A DNA stretch of 64,000 nucleotides from Nonomuraea solani. GTDB lineage: Bacteria; Actinomycetota; Actinomycetes; Streptosporangiales; Streptosporangiaceae. A program made the translations under genes and the position numbers. Position 1 is the stretch's first letter, and the number at the start of each line of letters is the position of its first letter. The notes beneath the pieces are model-generated. The model was not told the DNA's origin, searched no databases, and saw only the letters and a list, made by a program, of their open reading frames with translations. Shown piece after piece: positions 9,109 to 18,200 of this stretch. The stretch is taken from contig NZ_FNVT01000003.1 of assembly GCF_900108335.1 (NCBI RefSeq), forward strand, positions 124,001 to 188,000. The letters are read 5' to 3'.

Positions 9109-10038
9109 ATGGAGGCGAACCTGCGGTTGCTGGCCGCGTACGCCGCGGTGGCCAGGGCGGCGAGCTTCACCGCGGCGGCGGCCGAGATGCACGTGTCGCA
9201 GTCGTCGCTCAGCCGCGCGGTGGCCGAGCTGGAACGGCTGCTCGGCGCCCAACTGCTGGAGCGCGACACCCGCAACGTGCAGCTCACCGCGGCGGGCGTG
9301 GAGACGCTGCGGGTGGCCGAGCAGATCGTCACCGCCCACCGCTCGGGGCTGAAGGAGCTGGAGCGCTACCTGCTCGGCGAGTCCGGCGTGGTCGCCGTGG
9401 CCACGCTGCCGTCGGTGGCCGCGGTGCTGCTCCCCCAGGTGATCTCGGACTTCCGGGCGCGGCGGCCGCAGGTGGGGCTGCGCATCATGGACGGGCTCGA
9501 ACAGGTGGTGCTCGGCCGCGTGCTCTCGGGCGACGCCGACTTCGCGATCTCCACGGTGGGCGCGGCGCCCGAGACGCTCGAACACCGCCCGCTGATCAGA
9601 GACCGCTTCCACGCCGTGCTGCCCGAGCGGCACCCCCTCGCCGAGCGGGCCGAGGTCACCTGGGATGAGCTGGCCCGCGAGCCGTTCCTGGCCGTCGGGC
9701 CCCAGTCGAGCGTGCGCAGGCTCACCGACGCGGCGTTCGCGCAGGCGGGCGCGGGCGTGACGGTCGCGGCGGAGGCGGGCAGCGTGGCGACCGTGGGCGG
9801 CCTGGTGACGGCGGGGCTCGGCGTCTCGGCGATGCCCGCGCTGGTGCTGCCCCTGATGAAGGCCGGTCCGCTGGTCTACCGGCCGCTCACCGAGCCCGTC
9901 GTGGACCGCCGGCTGGACGTCGTCGTCCGCGCCAGGCGTACGCTGCCGCTGGCCACGAGCGCGTTCCTGGACCTGCTCGACGGCTTCCGCCGCGAGCAGC
10001 GGGACCTGCCGGAAGGCGTCTTCTGGAGCCGCGATTAA
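9109..10038 (+). CDS. LysR-family transcriptional regulator
   Basis: A 309-residue DNA-binding regulator. The N-terminal winged helix (residues about 4-62: LLAAYAAVARAASFTAAAAE, then SQSSLSRAVAELERLLG) is typical, followed by a periplasmic-binding-protein-like effector domain from about residue 90. The ATG at 9109 gives the standard LysR N-terminus. It lies between the divergent CitMHS transporter and the co-directional CoA-transferase/lyase genes, so it most likely controls both in response to the carboxylate or its CoA ester. Confidence 0.92.
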   Translation: MEANLRLLAAYAAVARAASFTAAAAEMHVSQSSLSRAVAELERLLGAQLLERDTRNVQLTAAGVETLRVAEQIVTAHRSGLKELERYLLGESGVVAVATLPSVAAVLLPQVISDFRARRPQVGLRIMDGLEQVVLGRVLSGDADFAISTVGAAPETLEHRPLIRDRFHAVLPERHPLAERAEVTWDELAREPFLAVGPQSSVRRLTDAAFAQAGAGVTVAAEAGSVATVGGLVTAGLGVSAMPALVLPLMKAGPLVYRPLTEPVVDRRLDVVVRARRTLPLATSAFLDLLDGFRREQRDLPEGVFWSRD

Positions 10039-10053
10039 TGCGTAAAGCGCATT
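10037..10053. promoter_or_regulatory. Inverted repeat overlapping the lysR stop codon
   Basis: Arms AATGCG (10037-10042) and CGCATT (10048-10053) are separated by five bases. The dyad overlaps the LysR stop and lies about 80 bases before the CoA-transferase start. It shares the TGCG core of the palindrome at 9068-9077 and may be a second LysR site controlling the downstream pair. Confidence 0.4.
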
Positions 10054-10134
10054 GATTCATCGTTCTCTCGTGCTGGACACGCATTTCACCGTCTCGGCAG
10101 GATGAAATGAGTCGGGAGGCGAAGGAGCACGCGG

Positions 10135-11343
10135 GTGGCAGGCACAGATGGCGGCCAGGGGCAGTTGCCCGGGCTGAAGGTGGTGGAGTTCGCACACGTG
10201 GTGGCCGGGCCGATGGCCGGCTCCATGCTCGCCGACCAGGGCGCCGACGTGGTGCACGTCGAGACGCCCGGCACCGGTGACGCCGCCCGCGCGATGGGGC
10301 CCGCCAAGGACGGCGTGCCGCTGTGGTTCAAGGTCGCGGGCCGCAACAAACGATCGGTCACCCTCGACCTGCACGACGCGGCCGGACGGGAGGTCGCGCA
10401 CCGGCTCGTCGCGTGGGCCGACGTCGTGATCGTCACGCTGCGGGCCGGGCGGCTGCGCGAGTGGGAGCTGGACTGGGAGGCCGTGCACCGGATCAACCCG
10501 AAGGCCGTGCTGCTGCAGATCTCCGGCTTCGGCGCGACCTCCTCCCGCGCGAACGACCCGGGCTTCGGCAAGATGGGCGAGGCCAGGAGCGGGGTGGTGC
10601 ACCTGACGGGCTTTCCCGGCGGGCCTCCCGTGCACACCGGGTTCTCGCACGGCGACGCGGTGACGGGGTTGATGGGCGCGTACGCGGTGCTCGCCGCGCT
10701 GCACCGCAAGGCCGCCGACCCCGATTTCGACGGCGAGTGGATCGACCTGGCGCTGTTCGAGCCGCTGTATCGGCTGATCGAATGGCAGGTGATCGCGTAC
10801 GACCAGCTCGGCGACGTGCCCGAGCGGGCCGGCAACCAGCTCGCCGTCGCGCCCGCCGCCGTGATCAACACCTACCGGTCCGCCGACGGCGACTGGATCA
10901 CGGTGACGTCCGCGACCCTCCGCTCGGTACGCAACGTGGCCCGCCTGCTCGGCCTGCCCGAAGAGGAGTTCGCCACCTCGCGGCAGCAGCACGACGGCCG
11001 GGAGCGGCTGGACACGGGGCTGCGGGAGTGGGTGGCCGCGCGCGGGAGCGCCGAGTGCCTGGAGCTGTTCGGCCAGGCGGAGGTGGTGGCCTCGCGGGTG
11101 TTCACCGCCGCCGACATCGCCGCCGACCCCGTCTACGCCGAGCGCGAGGACATCATCACCATCGACGACGCCGACCTCGGGCCCGTGCGCATGCAGGCCG
11201 TGATCCCCCGCTTCCACCAGGCGCCGGGGCAGGTCTGGCGCACCGGGCCCGCGCTCGGGCAGGACAACCGCCTCGTCTACCACGACTGGCTCGGGCTCGG
11301 CGAGGACGAGCTGGCCGACCTGGAGCGGCGCGGTGTCATCTGA
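10135..11343 (+). CDS. Class III (CaiB/BaiF) CoA-transferase
   Basis: A 402-residue enzyme that moves CoA between carboxylic acids. The family start is seen as LPGLKVVEFAHVVAGPMAG, followed by the nucleotide-binding segment LADQGADVVHVETPG and the HGDAVTG stretch carrying the conserved catalytic Asp. The GTG at 10135 has a GAAGGAG site 7 bases upstream. The next gene overlaps it by 11 bases, so the two are coupled. With the CitE-like lyase it would form a two-step activation/cleavage route for a dicarboxylate, tricarboxylate or branched acid such as citramalate; which acid is not visible. Confidence 0.9.
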   Translation: MAGTDGGQGQLPGLKVVEFAHVVAGPMAGSMLADQGADVVHVETPGTGDAARAMGPAKDGVPLWFKVAGRNKRSVTLDLHDAAGREVAHRLVAWADVVIVTLRAGRLREWELDWEAVHRINPKAVLLQISGFGATSSRANDPGFGKMGEARSGVVHLTGFPGGPPVHTGFSHGDAVTGLMGAYAVLAALHRKAADPDFDGEWIDLALFEPLYRLIEWQVIAYDQLGDVPERAGNQLAVAPAAVINTYRSADGDWITVTSATLRSVRNVARLLGLPEEEFATSRQQHDGRERLDTGLREWVAARGSAECLELFGQAEVVASRVFTAADIAADPVYAEREDIITIDDADLGPVRMQAVIPRFHQAPGQVWRTGPALGQDNRLVYHDWLGLGEDELADLERRGVI

Positions 11344-12208
11344 TCCCCTGCGCTCCCTGCTCTTCGTCCCCGGCACCCGGACGGACTGGCTGGCCAAGGC
11401 GGCGGCCGCGGGCGCCGACGCGGCGATCCTGGACCTGGAGGACGCGGTGCCGGCCGCCGGCAAGGCCGCGGCCCTGGACCTGGTGGCCGCGGCGGTAAGG
11501 GCTCATACGGGGCCGATGGCGCTGTTCGTGCGGGTCAACCCGCTGGACGACTGGGCGGCGGCCGAGGAGCTGCGCACGATCGCGTACGAAGGGCTCGCGG
11601 GCGTCGTGCTGCCCAAGGTGCGCGGTCCCGAGGACGTGCGGTTCGCCGACCGGCTGCTCGGCTGGTGCGAGCGGGAGCGCGGCCTGCCGCCGGGTCACAT
11701 CGCGCTGGTGCCGCTGCTGGAGACGGCTTCGGGGCTGCGGGAGGCGTACGAGGTGGGCAGGGCGGCCGGCCGGGTGGCCTACCTCGGGGCGGTCACCGCG
11801 CCGGGCGGCGACGTCGAGCGGGCGGTCGGCTACCGCTGGACCCCGGAGGGCACCGAGACCCTGGGCCTGCGCTCACGCGTGCTCCTGGACGTGCGCGCCG
11901 CCGGCGTGCCGAACCCGGTGGCGGGCCTGTGGACACGGGTGGCCGACCTCGACGGGCTGCGGGCCTTCGCCGGGCAGAACCGCGACCTCGGCTACGAGGG
12001 CATGCTGGCGATCCATCCCTCGCACGTACCCGTGATCAACGAGGTCTTCTCCCCGAGCCCGGAGGAGCTGGCCCGCTGCGCCCGGCTGGTCGCCGCCGTG
12101 GAGGCGGCGCAGGCGCACGGGGCGGGCGCGGTGACGTTCGAGGGCGAGATGGTCGACGAGGCCATGGCCGCCACCGCCCGGCGCCTGCTCGAACGCCACG
12201 AACACTAG
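11333..12208 (+). CDS. HpcH/HpaI aldolase / CitE-like acyl-CoA lyase
   Basis: A 291-residue TIM-barrel lyase of the citrate lyase beta-subunit-like family. Visible motifs are AILDLEDAVP (strand 2 with metal/CoA site), FVRVNPLDD, VLPKVRGPED, PLLETASGL (metal-binding Glu) and GYEGMLAIHPSHVPVIN near the C-terminus. Stand-alone members cleave malyl-, citramalyl- or related CoA esters to acetyl-CoA plus a keto acid. The GTG start lies inside the end of the CoA-transferase gene. Its TAG stop forms one outer arm of the shared terminator. Confidence 0.88.
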   Translation: MSSDPLRSLLFVPGTRTDWLAKAAAAGADAAILDLEDAVPAAGKAAALDLVAAAVRAHTGPMALFVRVNPLDDWAAAEELRTIAYEGLAGVVLPKVRGPEDVRFADRLLGWCERERGLPPGHIALVPLLETASGLREAYEVGRAAGRVAYLGAVTAPGGDVERAVGYRWTPEGTETLGLRSRVLLDVRAAGVPNPVAGLWTRVADLDGLRAFAGQNRDLGYEGMLAIHPSHVPVINEVFSPSPEELARCARLVAAVEAAQAHGAGAVTFEGEMVDEAMAATARRLLERHEH

Positions 12209-12272
12209 GCGCCACGGAAACCAGACGGGCCCGCACCAGGGTCATGGTGCGGGCCCGCGGGTGAGGCGCCTA
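12206..12272. terminator. Bidirectional terminator that includes both stop codons
   Basis: An inner hairpin has perfect 13-base arms CGGGCCCGCACCA (12226-12238) and TGGTGCGGGCCCG (12245-12257) with a 6-base loop. An outer pair TAGGCGCC (12206-12213) and GGCGCCTA (12265-12272) contains the stop codons of the CitE-like gene on the + strand and of the cellulase on the - strand. It would end both convergent transcripts. Confidence 0.8.
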
Positions 12273-13679
12273 GCTGTTGATCAGGGACATGGCCAGCTCG
12301 GGGCTGAACTTCCCGGCCGGCGTGTTCGGCGGCGCGATGCCGCACTGGCCGTCGGAGTCACCCGGAACCTTGACCCAGAACAGGTACTCCGCGCCGCTGG
12401 TCTGCTTGACCGGCGGCGTGCCGAGGGCGCGACCGGGCGGGTTGCACCAGTTGTCCTCGGGCGTGCTGTCGCTCCAGGGGCCGTTGCCGTTGCGGCTGGT
12501 GTCGATCACGTACGGCTTCGCCAGCGCCCCGCCGACCTGCGCGGCCCACGGCTCGGTGACGCCGGTCGTGAGGTAGTTGGACACGTTGACGGAGAAACCG
12601 CGCGTGTTGCTGATGCCGGACTGCTGCAGCAGCGGGACGATCTGGGCCGGCGTGTGCCAGGTGGCGTTGCCCGCGTCGAGGTAGACCCAGGCGTTGGGGG
12701 CCTCCGTGCGCAGCACCTGGGTGGCGTTGGCCAGAATCGCGTACTGGGCCGCCGAGTTCGTGTCGGCGTCGCTGTCGCGGTCGAGGCAACCGGCGGCGGC
12801 CACCGCGTCCGGCTCCAGCACGACGATCGCGTGCCGGTTGCCGATCGCCTTGGCGAACTCGGTGATCCAGGCGGCGTACGCCTCAGCGGTGCCCGCGCCG
12901 CCCGCGGACTCCGTCGCGCAGGCGTCCCGGTGCGGAATGTTGTACGCCGCCAGCATCGGCAGCTTGTCCTGCGCCTGAGCCGCGCCGACATAGGTGTCCA
13001 CGGCCTGCGTGATGTCGGGGAACCAGCCGCCGAACCACTCGAAGATCGGCTTGCTGGCGATGCTCGTCTGAATGGCCGTCTTGCTGGCGTGGTTCGGGTT
13101 CGCGGTGACCCAGGCCGCGGGGTTCGACTTGGTGTTGACGTAGAGCGCGGTCGGCCGCGTCGTCTGCGTCTGCATGAGCGAGACGTTGTCGAAGCGGACC
13201 ACGGGCTTGCCGGTGGACCCGCCGAGCTGGAAGGTCACCTCCGCGGCGGTCGCGGTGCCGGCGGCGGCCACGAACGGGATGCTGTAGCGCTTGCTCGCCG
13301 TGGTCAGGCGGACGTCCGCGGCCAGCGACTGGTTGCTGCTGGGCGTCGCGGTGTACTGGACGGTGGTGCGGGCCGTGTAGGCCACGGTGGAGTAGGCGTC
13401 GAAGGAGAGCGTGTAGCTCTGGCCCGGGCTCAGGGCCGCTGTGGTGGGCGCGGCCACCATCGCGTCCCAGGGGTTCGAGACGACGCTCTTCACCTCGACC
13501 CGCATCTTCCCTGTTTCGACCGTGACGGCCGACTGGCCGATGGCGGCCCAGGGTGCGGTGGAGGTCGTGAAAGTGCCGTTCCCGATGAGCTGGGCGGCGG
13601 CCGAGGCGGGTTGCGGAACGAGCAGGACAGCGGCCAGAGCCGCGGATAACGCCGCGGCGCGGCTTACGAGGAGTCGCAC
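12270..13679 (-). CDS. Secreted glycoside hydrolase family 6 (cellulase) with N-terminal carbohydrate-binding domain
   Basis: A 469-residue secreted enzyme that cleaves beta-1,4-glucan. A signal peptide ends near PASAAA (about residue 27). Residues about 30-170 form a beta-rich CBM4/9-like module (GNGTFTTSTAPW through VVRFDNVSL). The GH6 barrel follows, with AYNIPHRD, VVLEPDAVA (catalytic acid region), VYLDAGNATWH, GFSVNVSNY, IDTSRNGNGPW and WCNPPGRALG. The GTG at 13679 has an AAAGGTG site 8 bases upstream. The arrangement of an N-terminal CBM4/9-like module rather than CBM2 is a little unusual. Confidence 0.92.
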   Translation of the reverse strand: MRLLVSRAAALSAALAAVLLVPQPASAAAQLIGNGTFTTSTAPWAAIGQSAVTVETGKMRVEVKSVVSNPWDAMVAAPTTAALSPGQSYTLSFDAYSTVAYTARTTVQYTATPSSNQSLAADVRLTTASKRYSIPFVAAAGTATAAEVTFQLGGSTGKPVVRFDNVSLMQTQTTRPTALYVNTKSNPAAWVTANPNHASKTAIQTSIASKPIFEWFGGWFPDITQAVDTYVGAAQAQDKLPMLAAYNIPHRDACATESAGGAGTAEAYAAWITEFAKAIGNRHAIVVLEPDAVAAAGCLDRDSDADTNSAAQYAILANATQVLRTEAPNAWVYLDAGNATWHTPAQIVPLLQQSGISNTRGFSVNVSNYLTTGVTEPWAAQVGGALAKPYVIDTSRNGNGPWSDSTPEDNWCNPPGRALGTPPVKQTSGAEYLFWVKVPGDSDGQCGIAPPNTPAGKFSPELAMSLINS

Positions 13680-13723
13680 GTGTTCACCTTTCGGCGGGTT
13701 CGGCGACGATCATGACGGACCGC

Positions 13724-13740
13724 CCTTGACAAGGTCAAGG
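13724..13740 (-). promoter_or_regulatory. Inverted repeat in the cellulase promoter
   Basis: Arms CCTTGAC and GTCAAGG with a 3-base spacer lie 45 bases upstream of the cellulase start. Read on the - strand the dyad contains TTGACC, a plausible -35 element, so a protein bound here would overlap the polymerase. It does not match the CebR box (TGGGAGCGCTCCCA) that controls many actinobacterial cellulases. Confidence 0.4.
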
Positions 13741-13776
13741 CTCCCAGTGAGCAAAAGTGTTCGCTCTCACGTCAGC

Positions 13777-13809
13777 GGCCCACCACCCGGACGGGCCAGA
13801 TGGTGGGCC
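13777..13809 (-). terminator. Terminator of conservon 1
   Basis: Perfect 9-base arms GGCCCACCA (13777-13785) and TGGTGGGCC (13801-13809) with a 15-base loop lie 15 bases beyond the cvnD stop and separate conservon 1 from the cellulase gene. Confidence 0.6.
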
Positions 13810-13824
13810 GATGAAGATCCCGGC

Positions 13825-14403
13825 CTAGACGGGAGTGTGCATGTGGCGGGTCAGCGCGTGCTCCACCAGAGTGATCAAGGTGGACTTGACCGACTCCCGC
13901 TGCCGCGCGTCCAGCCGGACGATCGGGGTGTGGCCGCCGATCGACAGCGCCTCCCTGAGCTCATCCTCGGCGTGGGCGAACTGCCCGTCCCAGCCGTTGA
14001 TGCCGATCACGAAGGGCAGTTTCGCCTCTTCGAAGTAGTCGATCGCCGGGAAGCTGTCCGCCAGGCGGCGGGTGTCCACCAGGACGACCGCGCCGATGGC
14101 ACCCCGGACGAGGTCGTCCCACATGAACCAGAACCGGTGCTGTCCAGGCGTGCCGAACAGGTAGAGGATCAGGTCACGGTCGAGCGAGACACGGCCGAAG
14201 TCCATGGCCACGGTCGTGGTCGTCTTGTTCGGCGTGAGCGAGACGTCGTCGACGTGCGCGGAGGCGTCCGTCATGACCGCTTCCGTGGTCAGCGGCAGGA
14301 TCTCCGAGACCGCTCCCACGAACGTCGTCTTCCCCACGCCGAAGCCCCCGGCCACGACGATCTTCGTCGAGGTTAGGCCGGGGCTAGAGCCTGCGAAGTC
14401 CAC
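13825..14403 (-). CDS. cvnD: Conservon 1 small GTPase (CvnD)
   Basis: A 192-residue Ras-like GTPase. The P-loop is GGFGVGKTTFVG, switch I region TTTTVAMDFGR, G3 FGTPGQHRFWFMW and the base-recognition motif NGWD in place of the usual NKxD, as is usual in this family. Known CvnD proteins act with a kinase-like CvnA, a roadblock CvnB and a DUF742 CvnC in a membrane-associated complex. The GTG start lies inside the end of cvnC (20-base overlap), so translation is coupled. Confidence 0.93.
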   Translation of the reverse strand: MDFAGSSPGLTSTKIVVAGGFGVGKTTFVGAVSEILPLTTEAVMTDASAHVDDVSLTPNKTTTTVAMDFGRVSLDRDLILYLFGTPGQHRFWFMWDDLVRGAIGAVVLVDTRRLADSFPAIDYFEEAKLPFVIGINGWDGQFAHAEDELREALSIGGHTPIVRLDARQRESVKSTLITLVEHALTRHMHTPV

Positions 14404-14791
14404 TGAGCACCCTTTCGAGCAAGTTGAGGTCCGGCTTTCCCGCGTCCAGCGCAGGCTGGTGCACGCGGATCAGGCCCTCCGACGCCATGTCGGCGATCAG
14501 CACCCGGACCACACCAAGAGGCTGGCGTAAAAGGGCGGAGATCTCGGCAACCGACCTGACGTTCCGGGTCAGCTGAATGATCGCCTGATACTCCGGACTT
14601 AGTAGGGAAATGTCTTGGTATTCCGACGTCACGGAGGACACCAGTGCCTCCATGGCGAACTTCATCCGCGGCGCGGTGCGCCCCCCGGTCACGGCATAGG
14701 GCCGGACCAAGGAGCTCTGCTTCTGCGGACGGGGGGCCGCCGGATGCGGCGGAGTGCTATCACCAGCCCAACCCTGCTGACCTGACACCAT
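14384..14791 (-). CDS. cvnC: Conservon 1 DUF742 protein (CvnC)
   Basis: A 135-residue DUF742 protein with a winged-helix-like core (RSVAEISALLRQPLGVVRVL) and the conserved C-terminus LERVLSGLRRL. The N-terminal 45 residues are Pro/Gln-rich and longer than in the two paralogues in this window. It is the third partner of the conservon complex, between the roadblock protein and the GTPase. Confidence 0.93.
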   Translation of the reverse strand: MVSGQQGWAGDSTPPHPAAPRPQKQSSLVRPYAVTGGRTAPRMKFAMEALVSSVTSEYQDISLLSPEYQAIIQLTRNVRSVAEISALLRQPLGVVRVLIADMASEGLIRVHQPALDAGKPDLNLLERVLSGLRRL

Positions 14792-14811
14792 GATCTCCTG
14801 TTACCCGTCCG

Positions 14812-15234
14812 CTAGCGCGGGCGGGTTGCTTGCAGCTCAGCGCGTACGGCAGGGGTGAGCACCTGGCCCGCCCGTTCGACCAGCAGGGTCATCTGGTACG
14901 CGACCAGCCCCATGTCACAGTCGGGAGCGGCCAGCACGGCCAGACAGGATCCGTCGCTGATCGACATGATCATCAAGAGGCCACGCTGCATCTCGATAAC
15001 GGTCTGGGTCACCATTCCGCCCTCGAAGACCCGCGCGGCGCCCTGGGTCAAGCTGATCACGCCTGAGGCCACCGCGGCCAACTGGTCGGCCCGATCCTTG
15101 GGAAAACCCTCGGAGAAGGCCAGCGGCAACCCGTCAGACGACACCACGACCGTATGAGCGACGCCTGGCACGTTGTTCACGAAATCCGTGATCAACCAGC
15201 TGATGCCGCGCGCTCCCTGGCTCATTTCTCTCAT
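14812..15234 (-). CDS. cvnB: Conservon 1 roadblock/LC7 protein (CvnB)
   Basis: A 140-residue roadblock/LC7-fold protein, the family that regulates or scaffolds small GTPases. The core SWLITDFVNNVPGVAH, VVSSDGLPLAFSEG and CDMGLVAYQM stretches match its paralogues closely. The ATG at 15234 overlaps the cvnA stop (ATGA); an ATG three codons on is possible. Confidence 0.93.
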   Translation of the reverse strand: MREMSQGARGISWLITDFVNNVPGVAHTVVVSSDGLPLAFSEGFPKDRADQLAAVASGVISLTQGAARVFEGGMVTQTVIEMQRGLLMIMSISDGSCLAVLAAPDCDMGLVAYQMTLLVERAGQVLTPAVRAELQATRPR

Positions 15235-18200
15235 TTGTCCTCCTCATTCTCATCTCCGCGGGTGAACGCCCGGCCTTGCCGGACACCCTGCTGGAAGCTG
15301 GAGAGCCGGCTGCGCAACCGTTCGGGTGAGATCTGTGGTGCGGGTGACGTCGCCTGGGGCTCGGCCAGGCTGGCCGTGCCGGGCACCAGGTTGGCCTTGG
15401 GAACGCGACGGGGCAGGCCCGACGCGGTCGTACCGGCCTGCTGCGGCTGTGCCGCGGCCTGCGCGGCCTGGAAGCCGGTGTCCGCGGGAGAGGACCACGA
15501 CGATCCCACCCCGGACTGACCGGGCCTGCGCTGCGGCAGCCCCGACTTGGTCGCCGTGCCGGGGTTCGTGCTGGGCCCGGAGTCGGCGAGCGGCTCGGCG
15601 GGCACCGCCGGGTGCACGGCGGTGATCTCCGGCTCGGCCTCGAACCCCTGCCCGAACCCCTGCCCGAGCTCTGTCCCGGTCCCGGTCCCGTGCCCGAACT
15701 CCACTCCGAACTCGGGCTCGGACCGTGGCTGCAGGACCTCCGGCTCCGGACGGCGGAACCAGTCCGAGCCGACCGACGAGAAGATCGGCAGGAACTCCTC
15801 GCCCTGCTCCTCCATGGGCGAGTTGCGCACCGCGGGCAGCGGTCCCGTCATGTCCTGCGAGGAGTAGTCGCCCTGTCCGAAGGGGCCGTAGGCGGCCTGC
15901 CCGTTCTGCTCGAACGAGTCGGCCGGCTTGGGCTCGTCGGCGAACGGCGAGCGGTAGTCGTCCGAGAACTGCTGCCGGGGGCGCTCCACCGCGTCGAACA
16001 GCGACCCGCGCGGTGCCGGGTCGGAGAACGACGACCAGCGGTCCTCCTGCGGCGGCTGCTGCTTCGGCGGCTCGGTCGCGAAGGACGGCCACTGCGGCTC
16101 GCCCTCCTGCAGGGGCGGCGGCTGCTCGGCGAACGAGGGCCAGCGGTTCTCGGCGAACGAGTTCGGCTCCGCGGCGGAAGGAGACTCCTCCGCGAACGAC
16201 GGCCAGCGCTGCTCGCCGAACGGCTGCTGCTGCGGCGCCGGGGGCGCCTCCTCGGCGAAGGACGGCCAGCGGGGCTCGTCCTTCGGCTGCTCACCGAACG
16301 ACTGCTCGCCGAACGGCTTCTCACCGAACGGGGACGGCGGCTCGCCGAACGACGGGGCCTGCTCGCCGAAGGGCGGCTGGCGATCACCGAAGGGCGGCTG
16401 CTGCTCGCCGAACGGCGGAGCCTGGTCGCCGAAGGACGGCGCCTGGCCGTTGAGGCTCGCGGACTGCCCGTTGAAGGCGGCCGGCTGCTCGCCGAACGAC
16501 GGCCAGTTGCCGGTGCCGGGCGCGGGCAGCGAGCCCGGCCACTGCGTGTCGGCGGGGTTGGGCTCGTCGAACGAGGGGTGCCGGCCGGCGCCGTTCTGCG
16601 ACGGCTGGCCGAACGTGCTCGGGTCGAACGTCGTGAACGCCTCGTACTGGCCGCCCTGCTGCGGCATCCCGGGGCCGCTGCTGATGAGCATGTCGGGCAG
16701 CATGACCAGCGCGCTCAGGCCGCCGGTCTCGCGCTGGCTGAGCTGCACCCGTACACCGTGGCGCAGCGCCAGGCGGCCGACCACGAACAGGCCCATGCGC
16801 CGCGAGACGGACACGTCCACGACGGGCGGGTTGGCCAGGCGCCAGTTGGCCTCGGCCAGCTCCTCCTGGCTCATGCCGATGCCCAGGTCGTTGATGGACA
16901 CCATCACGCCGCCCTCGGCGAGGGTGCTGGTGACCTGGACCTTACTCTCGCGCGGGGAGAACGAGATGGCGTTCTCGATCAGCTCGGCGAGCAGGTGGAC
17001 GGCGTCGGTGACGGCGGGGCCGACGATGAGGGTGCCGGACGGGATCTGGATCTGGACCCGTTCGTAGTTCTCGACCTCGGACAGCGAGGCGCGGGCGACG
17101 TCGACCAGCGGCACCGGCTCGCTCCACTTGCGCGCGGCCTCCTGGCCGGCGAGAACCAGGAGGTTCTCGCTGTTGCGGCGCATGCGGGTGGCCAGGTGGT
17201 CGAGGCGGAAGAGGTTCGCGAGCCGCTGCTCGTCCTCTTCACCCTGCTCCAGGCCCTCGATCAGTTGAAGCTGCCGCTCGACCAGCGTCTGGCTGCGGCG
17301 GGAGAGGTTGACGAACATCGAGTTGACGTTCGCGCGCAGCTTGGCCTCGTCGCCGGCCAGCCGGATCGCCTCGCGGTGGACCTCGTCGAACGCGCGCGCC
17401 ACTTCCCCGATCTCGTCTCGGGTGTTGACGCCGACCGACGGGACCTCGGGGATCTGCGCGCCCTCGCCGGACTCGCGCAGCACGCGGACGGTGTCGGGCA
17501 GCCGGGTCGTGGCGACCTGGAGGGCCTCGGCGCGCAGCCGGCGCAGCGGGCGGACCAGCGAACCGGCCACGCGGGTGGTGATGACCAGGACGAGGAGCAG
17601 CAGGACGAGGATCAGCGCGCCGGAGACGATGGCGTTGCGCTGCTCGGTGTCGCTCAGCTCGCGGGTGGCGGCCACGATCTTGGTGGCCAGGCCGTCCTCG
17701 ACCTTGCGCATCATGTTGCCGGTGGCGGTGGTGCTCTCGTACCAGTTGTTGAGGTCGCGCGCCTGCGGCGAGGTGGTGACGTCGAGGTCGCCGATCCGGT
17801 TGTACTCGCTCACCTGCGCCAGCGCGCGCTGGCGCATGGCGTCGGCGAGGTCGACCTGCGGGCCCTTGACGCCCTGCTGGTACGCCTTCAGGTCCGCCGG
17901 GTCGGCCTCCAGCTCGAAGGCGGCCAGCTCGGCCTGCTGCTTGTTCCAGGAGCCCAGGAAGTCGGACCAGTCGGCGGCGTCGAGCCTGCGCTGGGCGAGC
18001 GTGACGATGAGGATGATCTGCTGCCGCGAGACCTCCTCCTTGAGCCGCTGGATCGAGCCGAGCGCGGCGACGTCACCCTGGAGGGCGTCGTCGCTGACGC
18101 CGTCGCCCAGGTCGCCCTGGATGGAGGAGAAGACGTCGATCATCGTGCTGTACGTGCCGATGGCGGCTCGCGCGGGCACGTTGCCGACCATGGAGGCGCG

